A stretch of 22,238 bases of DNA from Pseudomonadota bacterium. GTDB taxonomy: Bacteria > Pseudomonadota > Gammaproteobacteria > Steroidobacterales > Steroidobacteraceae. Below are positions 1 through 7,242 of this stretch, piece after piece. The stretch lies in the NCBI GenBank assembly GCA_021850555.1, contig JAJZLX010000292.1, forward strand, positions 1 to 22,238, given 5' to 3'. The first letter of the stretch is position 1. Each line of letters opens with the position of its first letter. The notes below the pieces were generated by a model. The model ran no database searches. It had not been told where the DNA came from and saw only the letters and a list, made by a program, of their open reading frames with translations. The position numbers were made by a program, and so were the translations under genes.

Positions 1-311
1 TCCTCCCCGGGCCCGCCGGTGTCGCGCACGGCGATGCCGGGCACAGAGCGAATCAGGCTATCGACGTTGACCAAGCCCCGGGAGGCGATCTGCGCGGCCG
101 TGACCGCCGTGATGCTGAGGGGAGTTGTCTGAACAGTGGTGCGCTCCCGGGTTGCCGTGACGACGATCTCGCCGAGTTCAGTCGGCGGCGCGGCGCGGGC
201 GCTCGCCTGGGCAGCATACGTGGCGCTGGTGCCGGTGATCCCGATGACGGTCGCCACTGCCACTGCCACTGCCACTGTCCGGGCCAGTTGTTGTCTACGC
301 ATAATGGACAT
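1..311 (-). CDS. TonB-dependent receptor, N-terminal part (cut by window edge)
   Basis: About 103 codons are visible, read leftward from an ATG at 311, and the gene runs off the window. Residues 1-35 form a signal peptide with an alternating Val-Ala core. A TonB-box-like stretch, GEIVVTATRE, follows, then the start of a plug domain (QTTPLSITAVTAAQI, then SLIRSVPGIAVRD). These are hallmarks of outer-membrane TonB-dependent receptors, which import siderophores, vitamins or large hydrophobic substrates. The start is chosen because GGAGGG lies 5 nt upstream; a second in-frame ATG at 302 is less well placed. The gene lies 58 bp downstream of an AraC-type regulator on the same strand, so local control is likely (inference). 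The ligand cannot be judged because the barrel is missing. Confidence 0.88.
   Translation of the reverse strand, partial: MSIMRRQQLARTVAVAVAVATVIGITGTSATYAAQASARAAPPTELGEIVVTATRERTTVQTTPLSITAVTAAQIASRGLVNVDSLIRSVPGIAVRDTGGPGE
253..276. repeat. Hexanucleotide tandem repeat inside a signal peptide
   Basis: Four perfect copies of GCCACT (plus strand) encode the repeated Val-Ala pairs in the hydrophobic core of the TonB-dependent receptor signal peptide. Gain or loss of a unit would change the core by two residues without shifting the frame. Confidence 0.85.
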
Positions 312-369
312 AACGACCCTCCGTCCGGTCACGCCGCGCGGTCATGCTCTATGCGTAAAGTCTCTCGCG

Positions 370-1371
370 TCAGGAAACCTGCGCTTGGACAGGTGCGCCA
401 GATACTTGACCCGCGCTGCCGATCGGGGATGGCAAATGGCGCGCCTCCCGCGGGCTGAAGCCGAACTGGGCGGAAAATACACGGCTGAAGTAGGCGGGAT
501 CGTTGAAACCCCAGCGAAACGCCACTTCTGTGACCGTGGGGCGTGTCCCGGACGCCTGGCGCAGGTCGAAATAGCAGCGCTCCAAACGCTCACGCCGGAG
601 CCAGGCGCTGAAGGTCAGCCCGCGGCTCTGGAACAACCGCTGCAGTTGTCGCACCGACACGCAGGCGTAGCGAGCCGCTGCGGCGCAGTCCAGGTTCGCA
701 TCGGACAGTTGTTGCTCCAGCAGGCTGTGCACGCGATCCCAGGCATCCCGGCGCGACGGATTCGCCGGCGCCGGCGTCCCTTCTTCCGCCAGGATGAGGT
801 GCAGCACGCCTTCAAGCAGTTGTGCGCGAACGAGCGCGCCGTCTTCGAGAGAGAACGTGCCCGCTTCCGACAAAGACCTGATGAGCAGGGCATGCAGCGC
901 ACCGGCATACCCGCGTCCGGCGATTGTGATCGCTGTTCTCGGGCGCCGACCCCGCCCGTAGGCCGCAACGACCCGTGCCGGCAGGTGCAGCGACAGCTGG
1001 CGCGAATAGCTGTCATACAGGAATTCCGAGCTGAGCCCGCCGTCGATCAGCGTGGCATCGCCAGGATGCAGCAGCGCCTCGCCTTCGCCCTGACGCATGC
1101 GGCTCGCACCCTCGACCTGCAGCACGTAAAAAAGGAGTCCGCTGCCTTCGGAGTCCGCGGTGAGGCGGTCGCGCACGATCCGCGCCTGGTTGCCGGCGAC
1201 GCTCGCGCAATCGATCCCTCCGAAGCGCTCCAGAAAGATCTCGCCCGTGAAATCGCGCGCACCGTCCGCTTCCACCTCAAAGCCGCCACAAACCCGGTGC
1301 AGCATCGTTCCCCAGGACGGCAACCGCTCTTGCGGCCGCAGACAGTCGGTATTCAGATGTAGTAATGTCAC
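370..1371 (-). CDS. AraC-family transcriptional regulator
   Basis: The C-terminal 100 or so residues form an AraC/XylS double helix-turn-helix: a first HTH around AAAARYACVSVRQLQRLF, then TEVAFRWGFNDPAYFSRVF and the FGFSPREAR signature. The N-terminal 200 residues look like the cupin-type AraC-binding-like domain (LRPQERLPSWGTMLHRV, then LHPGDATLIDG), which senses a ligand. The frame is open upstream to an ATG at 1464, giving 364 aa. I prefer the GTG at 1371 (333 aa), because the homologous N-terminus begins there and a sigma70-like promoter at 1469-1498 would start transcription near the upstream ATG. It is followed by the TonB-dependent receptor on the same strand, its likely target. The effector is unknown. 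Confidence 0.85.
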   Translation of the reverse strand: MTLLHLNTDCLRPQERLPSWGTMLHRVCGGFEVEADGARDFTGEIFLERFGGIDCASVAGNQARIVRDRLTADSEGSGLLFYVLQVEGASRMRQGEGEALLHPGDATLIDGGLSSEFLYDSYSRQLSLHLPARVVAAYGRGRRPRTAITIAGRGYAGALHALLIRSLSEAGTFSLEDGALVRAQLLEGVLHLILAEEGTPAPANPSRRDAWDRVHSLLEQQLSDANLDCAAAARYACVSVRQLQRLFQSRGLTFSAWLRRERLERCYFDLRQASGTRPTVTEVAFRWGFNDPAYFSRVFSAQFGFSPREARHLPSPIGSAGQVSGAPVQAQVS

Positions 1372-1468
1372 AATCCAAGCACTATTGTGGTCACGCCGAC
1401 TCCCCTCTGCATGATGGACGAAGTCGTTTGCCCCTTGATTCTTTTTATTTCCGACCCGGCGCATGACA

Positions 1469-1498
1469 ACTCTAAGCGCGGCATCAAGTTTTTGTCAA
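1469..1498 (-). promoter_or_regulatory. Putative sigma70 promoter of the AraC-type gene
   Basis: Read on the minus strand, TTGACA (1498-1493) is separated by 18 nt from TAGAGT (1474-1469). The -35 box is perfect and the -10 matches four of six positions. Transcription would begin near 1462, leaving a leader of about 90 nt before the GTG start. Confidence 0.45.
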
Positions 1499-1797
1499 TT
1501 CGGCGCCGAGGCTGCGGGAACCTAGCTGACTTCTGATATAGAAGACGGCTTAGAATGAGACTAAAGCGGTTTGCGGTCACGGCTGACTCCCGCAATACGA
1601 GCGCTGGCCGGGTCTGATTTTGATCATGATCGTGAAGAGCGGCCGCCACGGCCGCGACCGTGCCGGTCGCATCGACCCTGCCCGGGCAGTCAGCACCGAT
1701 TCCCGGACCATGCGCGAGCGACCGATGGCGCCTTCGCGCCGCGCACAGGTATCCTGGCGGACACCGATGGCTTGACCGCGAACGCAGGCTGGAGCGC
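1499..1797. other. Intergenic stretch without a recognisable gene
   Basis: Short open frames exist on both strands, but none has a family-like composition, a ribosome-binding site or a recognisable motif. A 10-bp palindrome, GATCATGATC, lies at 1622-1631. The right part may hold the eroded start of the decayed hydrolase that follows, but I cannot align it convincingly. Confidence 0.4.
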
Positions 1798-2440
1798 GTG
1801 AGCTCAGGGCCGTAGCTTGTGCGCTCGAATCCCGCCGGCCCCCGGGCAGGCTGTGAAAGCCGCTCCGGACGCGGGGTGGCTCAGCAGGGCTCTCGGCCGA
1901 CGGTGCCCAGTCCTATCAACGCATTGGCGCTCGCCGACGGCGACAGTCGGACCGTCAGCGACGCCGGCATGCTTACCGCGGAGACCACGGCGGCCAGGCA
2001 GAGCGCTTTCTCGGATGTGCGCGATGGCTGGCCGGTCAAGCGCACGGCCTGCATGCACATCCACCTACGTCGGCTCGGCATGGCCGGCGAGCAGACCCGC
2101 CGCTTCGACTGCCGGTTATGGATCACACGCGTGGAATTGGCTTACCTCGATCGGCTCGATCACCCATCGGGGCCCCGACGAGGTCCCCGTCTTACCCTTG
2201 CGCGACGAGCCTTCCCGTGGTCTGCATGCGTGTCTCGCGCAGCTGAACACGTGGCATCAGCGAAGCGTGCTCGGCAAGACGTTTCGAGGCGGTGCGCGAA
2301 GCCAGGTACGGAAGACCTATTCGAGATAGTGTTCCGCCGGCGCGTCGGCCTCGACCTCCTTACGTTTGCCACCGGCGAGAACCTCGCTCATCTGAGCTGC
2401 CTGCTGCATCGCGGCTAGGTGGTGCGTGAGCTCATCTCCA
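1798..2440 (+). pseudogene. Decayed MBL-fold metallo-hydrolase
   Basis: No single frame is a credible gene, but pieces of a metallo-beta-lactamase-fold hydrolase appear in the right order across two frames. About 1829-1885 gives PPAPGQAVKAAPDAGWL. In another frame, 1891-2155 gives PSPINALALADGD, DAGMLTAETTAA, then GWPVKRTACMHIHLRRLGMAG and RRFDCRLWITRVE. Back in the first frame, 2171-2266 gives DEVPVLPLRDEPSRGLHACL. In the second frame again, 2311-2415 gives FATGENLAHLSCLLHRG, then a stop and VVREL. The zinc motif expected as THxHxDH reads MHIHLRRL, so metal binding is lost. About 100 residues between the WITRVE and DEVPVLP segments are absent. I judge it a frameshifted, internally deleted relic from remembered family patterns, not an alignment. 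Confidence 0.6.
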
Positions 2441-2670
2441 GGTCGCCTGGTACCGCGTTCGTGAGGTCGTGATGTCGTGAGGTCCTGAGGCCCAGCGGCC
2501 GGAGTGGAGAGGCCGATCCCCGTGAATCTCCTCGACTCTCGCAGCCAGGCGGGGAGCGTACGTCCCGAAGCGGGGCTTTAGAGGCCCCGTTTGGCTCCAA
2601 ATGGTCACGCTTCGGATCAAGCACACTTCGGACCGTTTGGCGGCATTTCGGTACTCCCGCTGGCGAAGAT
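2441..2670. other. Intergenic region upstream of the thioesterase gene
   Basis: Between the hydrolase relic and the thioesterase gene (2754) I find no coding sequence on either strand. The stretch holds one GC-rich hairpin at 2571-2589 and ends at the palindrome at 2674-2695. It most likely carries the upstream regulatory region of the plus-strand operon. Confidence 0.45.
2571..2589 (+). terminator. Possible terminator-like hairpin
   Basis: CGGGGC and GCCCCG form a 6-bp stem around a 7-nt loop (TTTAGAG), followed by only a short T tract (GTTTGG). It could be a weak terminator insulating the downstream operon, or simply a hairpin. Confidence 0.3.
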
Positions 2671-2673
2671 CGT

Positions 2674-2695
2674 GGTAAACTAGTACTAGTATACC
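2674..2695. promoter_or_regulatory. 22-bp operator-like inverted repeat
   Basis: GGTA and TACC arms flank the perfect 12-bp palindrome ACTAGTACTAGT. Ten of eleven base pairs match across a dyad centred between 2684 and 2685; the mismatch is 2678/2691. It sits 58 bp before the thioesterase start, where a dimeric repressor could cover the promoter. No convincing -35/-10 pair is visible, and the motif differs from the two TACTG-N4-CAGTA sites elsewhere in the window. Confidence 0.5.
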
Positions 2696-2753
2696 GATTA
2701 TGCTTGGCTAGCCGGCACACTTGATACTTGCTCAACCTGCCAGAGGGTAACCA

Positions 2754-3161
2754 ATGAAGAGCACGCTGATTCCTGGGATCTCCAAGGTACGTACGCTGAC
2801 GGTGGGTCGAGCGCAGACGATTGATTTCCTCGGTGAGGCATTGCGCGTCTACGCCACACCGGAGCTCGTACGCGACTTCGAGATCACATGTCGCGAACTG
2901 CTGCTTGAGCACTGCGATGATGGCGAGGATTCCGTCGGCACCGGCATCTGCATCACCCATACCGGGGCGACTCTCCTTGGCATGACCGTAGAGATCCACG
3001 TCGAAGTGAAGGAAGTGGATCGTCGGATCGTGAAATTCTCGCTGTCGGCAAGCGATGGTGTGGAGTCGATCTCCATGGGCGAGCATTCGCGCGCAGTAGT
3101 CGACGTCGAGAAGCTGCGCTCACGGGTCGCGGCGAAGGCCGCCGCGGCCAAGCTCTCCTGA
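2754..3161 (+). CDS. FlK-like hotdog-fold acyl-CoA thioesterase
   Basis: This 135-aa protein matches the fluoroacetyl-CoA thioesterase (FlK) type of hotdog hydrolase along its length. Blocks include VGTGICITHTGAT and a C-terminal DGVESISMGEHSRAVV. From memory, the FlK catalytic residues Thr42, Glu50 and His76 fall at Thr35, Glu43 and His69 here, a constant offset of 7, so the hydrolytic triad appears complete. The enzyme should cleave a small acyl-CoA in the cytosol, either to recycle CoA or to remove a toxic or dead-end thioester. The substrate need not be fluorinated, since most family members are uncharacterised. AGAGGG precedes the ATG. The next gene starts 17 nt downstream on the same strand, so an operon with the oxidoreductase subunits is likely. 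Confidence 0.82.
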   Translation: MKSTLIPGISKVRTLTVGRAQTIDFLGEALRVYATPELVRDFEITCRELLLEHCDDGEDSVGTGICITHTGATLLGMTVEIHVEVKEVDRRIVKFSLSASDGVESISMGEHSRAVVDVEKLRSRVAAKAAAAKLS

Positions 3162-3178
3162 GGGGACAGCACCGAGCG

Positions 3179-3829
3179 ATGACTCGTTACGTCATGGTGG
3201 TCGATCTGCGCCGCTGCACGGGCTGCCAGACTTGCACGGCTGCATGCAAGCACGCGAATGGCACGCCGCCCGGCGTGCAATGGCGAAGGGTGCTCGACAT
3301 CGAGACAGGCGTCTTCCCGAACGTGCGGCGCAGCTTCGTTCCCGTGAGTTGCATGCACTGCGGATCGCCGCCGTGCCTGGAAGTGTGCCCGACGGGGGCG
3401 ACATACAAACACGACGACGGACGCGTCGGCATCAACTACGACGCGTGTATCGGGTGCGCGTATTGTGCGATCGCATGCCCGTACCAGCAACGGTTCAAGG
3501 TGCAGCGTGCGCACTTCGCGTACGGCTTGGATCCGACGGACGCCGAGGCAAGCAAGTTCGACCCCGCCCGCCTTGGCGTATCGACGAAGTGCACGTTCTG
3601 CAGCGACCGGATCGATCGGGCCCGCGAGACCGGACAAGTGCCTGGGATCGATCCGGAAGTGACGCCCGCGTGCGTGAATTCATGCATCTGCAGCGCTCTG
3701 CACTTCGGGGACCGGGATGACCCCGAGAGCAACGTCTCGAAGTTGTTGCGCGAGAACCGTCACTTCCGCATGCACGAGGAGCTGGGCACCGATCCGGGCA
3801 TCTACTACCTCACCGCGACGGACAATTGA
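3179..3829 (+). CDS. Four-[4Fe-4S] electron-transfer subunit of a molybdopterin oxidoreductase (DmsB/PadC-like)
   Basis: Sixteen cysteines form four ferredoxin-type sets at about residues 13/16/19/23, 58/61/66/70, 90/93/96/100 and 138/141/165/169. This is the standard pattern of the Fe-S subunit of DMSO-reductase-family complexes, passing electrons between a Mo/W catalytic subunit and a membrane anchor. At 216 aa it has normal length. There is no signal peptide, so it should face the cytoplasm. The next gene, 3 nt downstream, is the NrfD-like anchor. The pair resembles the PadC/PadD subunits of phenylacetyl-CoA:acceptor oxidoreductase, but that assignment rests on general likeness. No catalytic subunit gene lies in the window. 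Confidence 0.85.
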   Translation: MTRYVMVVDLRRCTGCQTCTAACKHANGTPPGVQWRRVLDIETGVFPNVRRSFVPVSCMHCGSPPCLEVCPTGATYKHDDGRVGINYDACIGCAYCAIACPYQQRFKVQRAHFAYGLDPTDAEASKFDPARLGVSTKCTFCSDRIDRARETGQVPGIDPEVTPACVNSCICSALHFGDRDDPESNVSKLLRENRHFRMHEELGTDPGIYYLTATDN

Positions 3830-3832
3830 GCA

Positions 3833-4708
3833 ATGTACGTTCCGAATTCCGGTCGGGTTGCGCCTTGGCGGCAGACTTATTGGGACTGGCGCGCGGCGGG
3901 TAACTTCATCTTCGGCGGCGCTGGGTCAGGAGCGCTGATCTATGCCGTCGCAGCGCCGGACGCGATGCCGATCCTCGGGCCGATCGGCGCTGTCCTGGTG
4001 CTCTGCGGCCTGCTGTGCGTGTGGTTCGAAATCGGCCGTCCATGGCGGGCGCTCAACGTCTTTCGTCGACCGGGCACTTCCTGGATGTCACGCGAGGCAT
4101 GGATCGCTCCGTGGCTGCTTGCCGCCGCGGTCTTGGAATTCTCGCCATGGCTTGCGTGGTCGCGGATCGCGGCAGCGGTGCTCGCGCTTGCTTACCTTTA
4201 CTCCCAGGCACGGATTCTGAACGCAGGACGGGCAATTCCCGCTTGGCGGCATCCGCGCACGGTACCGTTGATGATCGAGAGCGGACTTGCGGAGGGCGCG
4301 GGGATCGGCGTGCTCGTCGGCTGCCTCTCAGCGCCGGCATCCGCGGCGCAATCCTGGGTTGGGTGGTCATTGGCAGGGCTGCTGCTGCTGCGCATGACCG
4401 CGGTGGCTTGGTATCGTGCCGGATTGCGCCGCGATGGTGCACCGCAAAACCTGTTACGTGACCTCTCGCGCTGCGTGCCGAGGCTCCTCACGCTCGACGC
4501 TTGCGCAACTGCTGCGGCGCTTGCGCACGCAGCTTGGCCGCGCAACGCGCTCTTGATCGAGACTGCCGCCGTGCTCGCGGTAGTGGCAGGCTGGTGGTGG
4601 AAGCATACGATCGTCGTCCGCTTGTCCTATAACCAAGGATTTGCACTGCCCATGACGCCGGTACGTGGCGCCGGTGCCACCGGGCCCGGCGCTCGTCCCG
4701 GCTGGTGA
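3833..4708 (+). CDS. NrfD/DmsC-like membrane anchor subunit
   Basis: This 291-aa hydrophobic protein has about eight predicted membrane spans, among them GAGSGALIYAVAAPDAMPIL, VLVLCGLLCVWFEIG, SLAGLLLLRM and a late span near TAAVLAVVAGWWW. The opening, with TYWDWRAAGNFIFGGAGSG, is typical of the quinone-reactive NrfD/PsrC-type subunits found with four-cluster Fe-S proteins. It should exchange electrons with the quinone pool. It begins 3 nt after the Fe-S subunit stop and is probably translationally coupled to it. The C-terminus is Gly/Pro-rich. It resembles PadD of phenylacetyl-CoA oxidoreductases; another NrfD-type complex remains possible. Confidence 0.8.
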   Translation: MYVPNSGRVAPWRQTYWDWRAAGNFIFGGAGSGALIYAVAAPDAMPILGPIGAVLVLCGLLCVWFEIGRPWRALNVFRRPGTSWMSREAWIAPWLLAAAVLEFSPWLAWSRIAAAVLALAYLYSQARILNAGRAIPAWRHPRTVPLMIESGLAEGAGIGVLVGCLSAPASAAQSWVGWSLAGLLLLRMTAVAWYRAGLRRDGAPQNLLRDLSRCVPRLLTLDACATAAALAHAAWPRNALLIETAAVLAVVAGWWWKHTIVVRLSYNQGFALPMTPVRGAGATGPGARPGW

Positions 4709-4890
4709 CGGCAATCGGCGCAGCGTCACGCGGCGCAGATCCGGGGCTTAAGCCGGTCGCACCGGTCAGGTCCAAGGACATCGGCGCCACCGTGTTCAGA
4801 GTCGGTGCGGCCACGTCATTCGCATGCGGCGTGTCTGCAACGGTGCGATCGCCTGCCGGGCGCGCGTGCAGAGTTCGGGATGGGGCGCAC

Positions 4891-5349
4891 TCAGGTGGCG
4901 CGTGGACTGGCTGAGCCGCGCAGCGCGACGGTGGGCGCGTGCGCCGCGAAGGCCTCGGCAAAATGCGCCAGCGGCTGCCAGTGCTCAGCCGGGCCGACGC
5001 GCAACAGCAGAATGTGCATCGCGCCCTCGCAGCCCACCCCGAGTCCCCAGATCAGGTCGTTCGGATCACGCAGGTCGTAGGTGATTCGCCGGGCCTGGCC
5101 GGAGTCGATCACCGCGCGCGCATGCTCGGCGAGATCGCCCTCGAGACAGCCTCCGGAGAGCAATCCTGCGTACTCCCCGCTTGCGGCGATGAGCAGCAGC
5201 GCACCGGGGCGCTGGTAGGTCGAGCCCACCGTGTGCACCATGACGGCGAGCGCGGCGGCCCGGCCGGAAGAGCGCTCACGGGCGAGCAGGGGTAGCAGGG
5301 CGCCGAAGGATGATTCCATGGTTTGATGATATGAGGCCGGCCGGCTCAT
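4891..5349 (-). CDS. Short XdhC/CoxI-family protein (N-terminal domain only)
   Basis: XdhC/CoxI proteins bind molybdenum cofactor and help insert its sulfurated form into xanthine-dehydrogenase-family enzymes. Residues 11-125 match the N-terminal XdhC_CoxI domain: [45 protein letters not shown]. The protein stops at 152 aa, where two-domain members continue into a Rossmann domain for a total of roughly 300 aa or more. I found no such domain in any frame down to 4709. Its ATG overlaps the stop of the VWA gene (ATGA), so it is translationally coupled to the CobT-like protein; an internal ATG at 5319 is an alternative start. The partner is probably the Mo hydroxylase at 12976-16712 (inference). 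Confidence 0.82.
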   Translation of the reverse strand: MSRPASYHQTMESSFGALLPLLARERSSGRAAALAVMVHTVGSTYQRPGALLLIAASGEYAGLLSGGCLEGDLAEHARAVIDSGQARRITYDLRDPNDLIWGLGVGCEGAMHILLLRVGPAEHWQPLAHFAEAFAAHAPTVALRGSASPRAT

Positions 5350-7229
5350 GGGAATGCATCACTGCCGGCGTCCCGATCGCGCCTGACGGGAGACTGCGTC
5401 TCCTGGCCGCTACGTGGCCGGCTGCGCAGGGTCGCGCGCCCGCGAGCCGACCTCACGGTGAGCAGATCGGTGAGTCGCTCGATGAGGGCGCTGCCAAGTT
5501 CATCGACAGTCCGAATGGCCGTTGCACGCGTGTAGAAGTGCGTGACGTCGTGTCCTACGCCGATCGCGACGAGCTCCACTGGCGATTCGGACTCGATCCA
5601 CGCGATGACGCTGCGCAGATGCCGTTCGAGAAAGTCGTGCGAATTCTCCGACAGTGTCGATTCATCGAGTGGAATTCCGTCGCTTATCACGAGAAGGATT
5701 TTGCGTCGCTCGCGTCGCAACAACAGTCTCTCGTGCGCCCATAGAAGCGCCTCGCCGTCCACGTTTTCCTTGAGCAGTGCATCGCACAGCATCAGTCCGA
5801 GGTTCTTGCGCGCGCCGCGCCACGCTGCGTCGGCCGACTTGTATATGACGTGCCGCAAGTCGCTCAAGCGACCGGGCCGTCGGGGGCAGCCGGCGCGCAG
5901 CCAGTCCTCACGCGAGCGCCCTCCATTCCATTCCCGAGTCGTGTAGCCGAGAATTTCGACCTTGGTTCCGCACCGCTCGAGGGTGCGTGCGATCAAGTCC
6001 GCGCATAATGCCGTCATCACCATCGACCGTCCGCGCATGGAGCCGGAATTGTCGAGTAAGAGCGTCACGATCGTATCCATGAACTCGAGCTCGTCCTCAT
6101 CCTTGTAGACGAGCGGCATCGAGGGATCGACGAATACGCGCGTCAGGCGAGCGGCGTCCAGCTCGCCCTCCTCCCGGTCGAAGCGCCAATGGCGCCGTTG
6201 CTGTGCGCGCAGCAGCCGCTCGAGCCGATTCGCAAGCCGCACCAGCCCCCCCTCGATCGGCTCCGCTTGTCGGCGAAGCAGCTCCACGAGTCGCTCGAGC
6301 TCTGCCGGCTTGCAGGCGCGCTCCGGGATCACGGTCTCGTCGTGCGCGCGGCTGTAGATTCGGTAGTCAAAGTCCGGCGATCCGCGCCGGGCTCGAAACA
6401 CTACCGCCGCCGGGGGGCGGTCCTTGCGGTCGGATGCGGTGCCGTGATCCGGGGCGGCAGGCACGGTTGCCGGTACCGCATCCGTCGCTTCGCCAGCATG
6501 GCCGGCGAGCTGTTCGGAACAATCGCCCGCCGCGGCGGTGCTCGCCGTTGCGGCCCGCGGCCGCACTGGCTTGCCCGGCGTGCCTGTCGGTGATGCCGCG
6601 TCGCATGCGAATCGAAGGTCGCGCAGCAGATCGCGGCAAATCCGGGCAAATTCCGCTTGGTCGGCAATGACCGGCACCATGCGGCCGAGCGTCATGCCGG
6701 CGCGTCGCAGCAGGTCATCTCGCCAACGCTCCACCAGGTGCGCGGCCGCGGCTGGCGGCGCCGCCTCGGTCAAGCGCTCGCGAATCAACAGCAGCAGTGC
6801 CCCGATTTGCGCCGCGGCCTGGTCGTCTCGGTCGAGGCTCGCTTCCGTTCGTGCCAGATCGTCGGCAAGAGCGGCCGTCAGGTTGCGTGCGACCCCCGGA
6901 AGCACTCGGGCGCCGAGCGCTTGGCATCGCACTTCCTCGATCGCATCATACAGTTCGCGCGCATGAGCTTCGGCAGGCCGGAACATTTCGTGCACGCCGG
7001 CATCGTGGTGCGCGAGCCGCAGCGCAAGCCGGTCGGCGTGGCCGCGCAGGCGCGTCAATTCGGCGCGGTTCAGCGGCTGCGCCGGCTGCGGAAGCCGCAG
7101 AGCGCCGTCGTCGGCGTCGTGTCCGGGCTGGCCGAACGCGATCGCGACGCGACGATTGCCGGCGAGGGCACGGATCGATTGCACGAGTAAACGCTTGACC
7201 TCTTCAATTGCCGATCGGCGCCGGAGCAC
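5346..7229 (-). CDS. CobT-like VWA-domain protein
   Basis: This 627-aa protein starts with GTG, 13 nt after the CobS-like stop. The C-terminal half closely follows the cobaltochelatase CobT subunit: a VWA domain with the MIDAS motif DNSGSM near residue 392, then [13 protein letters not shown], [19 protein letters not shown] and [20 protein letters not shown] blocks. The middle (about 210-280) is Ala/Pro-rich and variable, as in CobT. VWA proteins of this class act with a MoxR-type AAA+ ATPase in metal insertion or cofactor maturation. With no CobN gene nearby but an XdhC gene fused by overlap, I favour a CoxE-like role in Mo-enzyme maturation. A true cobaltochelatase subunit serving the B12 mutase is the alternative. 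Confidence 0.82.
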   Translation of the reverse strand: MLRRRSAIEEVKRLLVQSIRALAGNRRVAIAFGQPGHDADDGALRLPQPAQPLNRAELTRLRGHADRLALRLAHHDAGVHEMFRPAEAHARELYDAIEEVRCQALGARVLPGVARNLTAALADDLARTEASLDRDDQAAAQIGALLLLIRERLTEAAPPAAAAHLVERWRDDLLRRAGMTLGRMVPVIADQAEFARICRDLLRDLRFACDAASPTGTPGKPVRPRAATASTAAAGDCSEQLAGHAGEATDAVPATVPAAPDHGTASDRKDRPPAAVVFRARRGSPDFDYRIYSRAHDETVIPERACKPAELERLVELLRRQAEPIEGGLVRLANRLERLLRAQQRRHWRFDREEGELDAARLTRVFVDPSMPLVYKDEDELEFMDTIVTLLLDNSGSMRGRSMVMTALCADLIARTLERCGTKVEILGYTTREWNGGRSREDWLRAGCPRRPGRLSDLRHVIYKSADAAWRGARKNLGLMLCDALLKENVDGEALLWAHERLLLRRERRKILLVISDGIPLDESTLSENSHDFLERHLRSVIAWIESESPVELVAIGVGHDVTHFYTRATAIRTVDELGSALIERLTDLLTVRSARGRATLRSRPRSGQETQSPVRRDRDAGSDAFP

Positions 7230-7242
7230 AGGTGGGGTAGCG

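Noticed and set aside
136..1362. Plus-strand 408-codon open frame
   Set aside because: It is the high-GC shadow of the AraC-type gene and the receptor start; the Arg-rich translation has no domain, and the minus-strand genes are unambiguous.
1622..1631. GATCATGATC palindrome as an operator
   Set aside because: Only 10 bp, no flanking symmetry, no promoter boxes nearby and no second copy noticed.
2317..2436. Minus-strand peptide containing MQQAAQMSEVLAGGKRKE that looked protein-like
   Set aside because: It is antisense to the C-terminal segment of the decayed MBL-fold hydrolase, has no upstream coding continuation and no ribosome-binding site.
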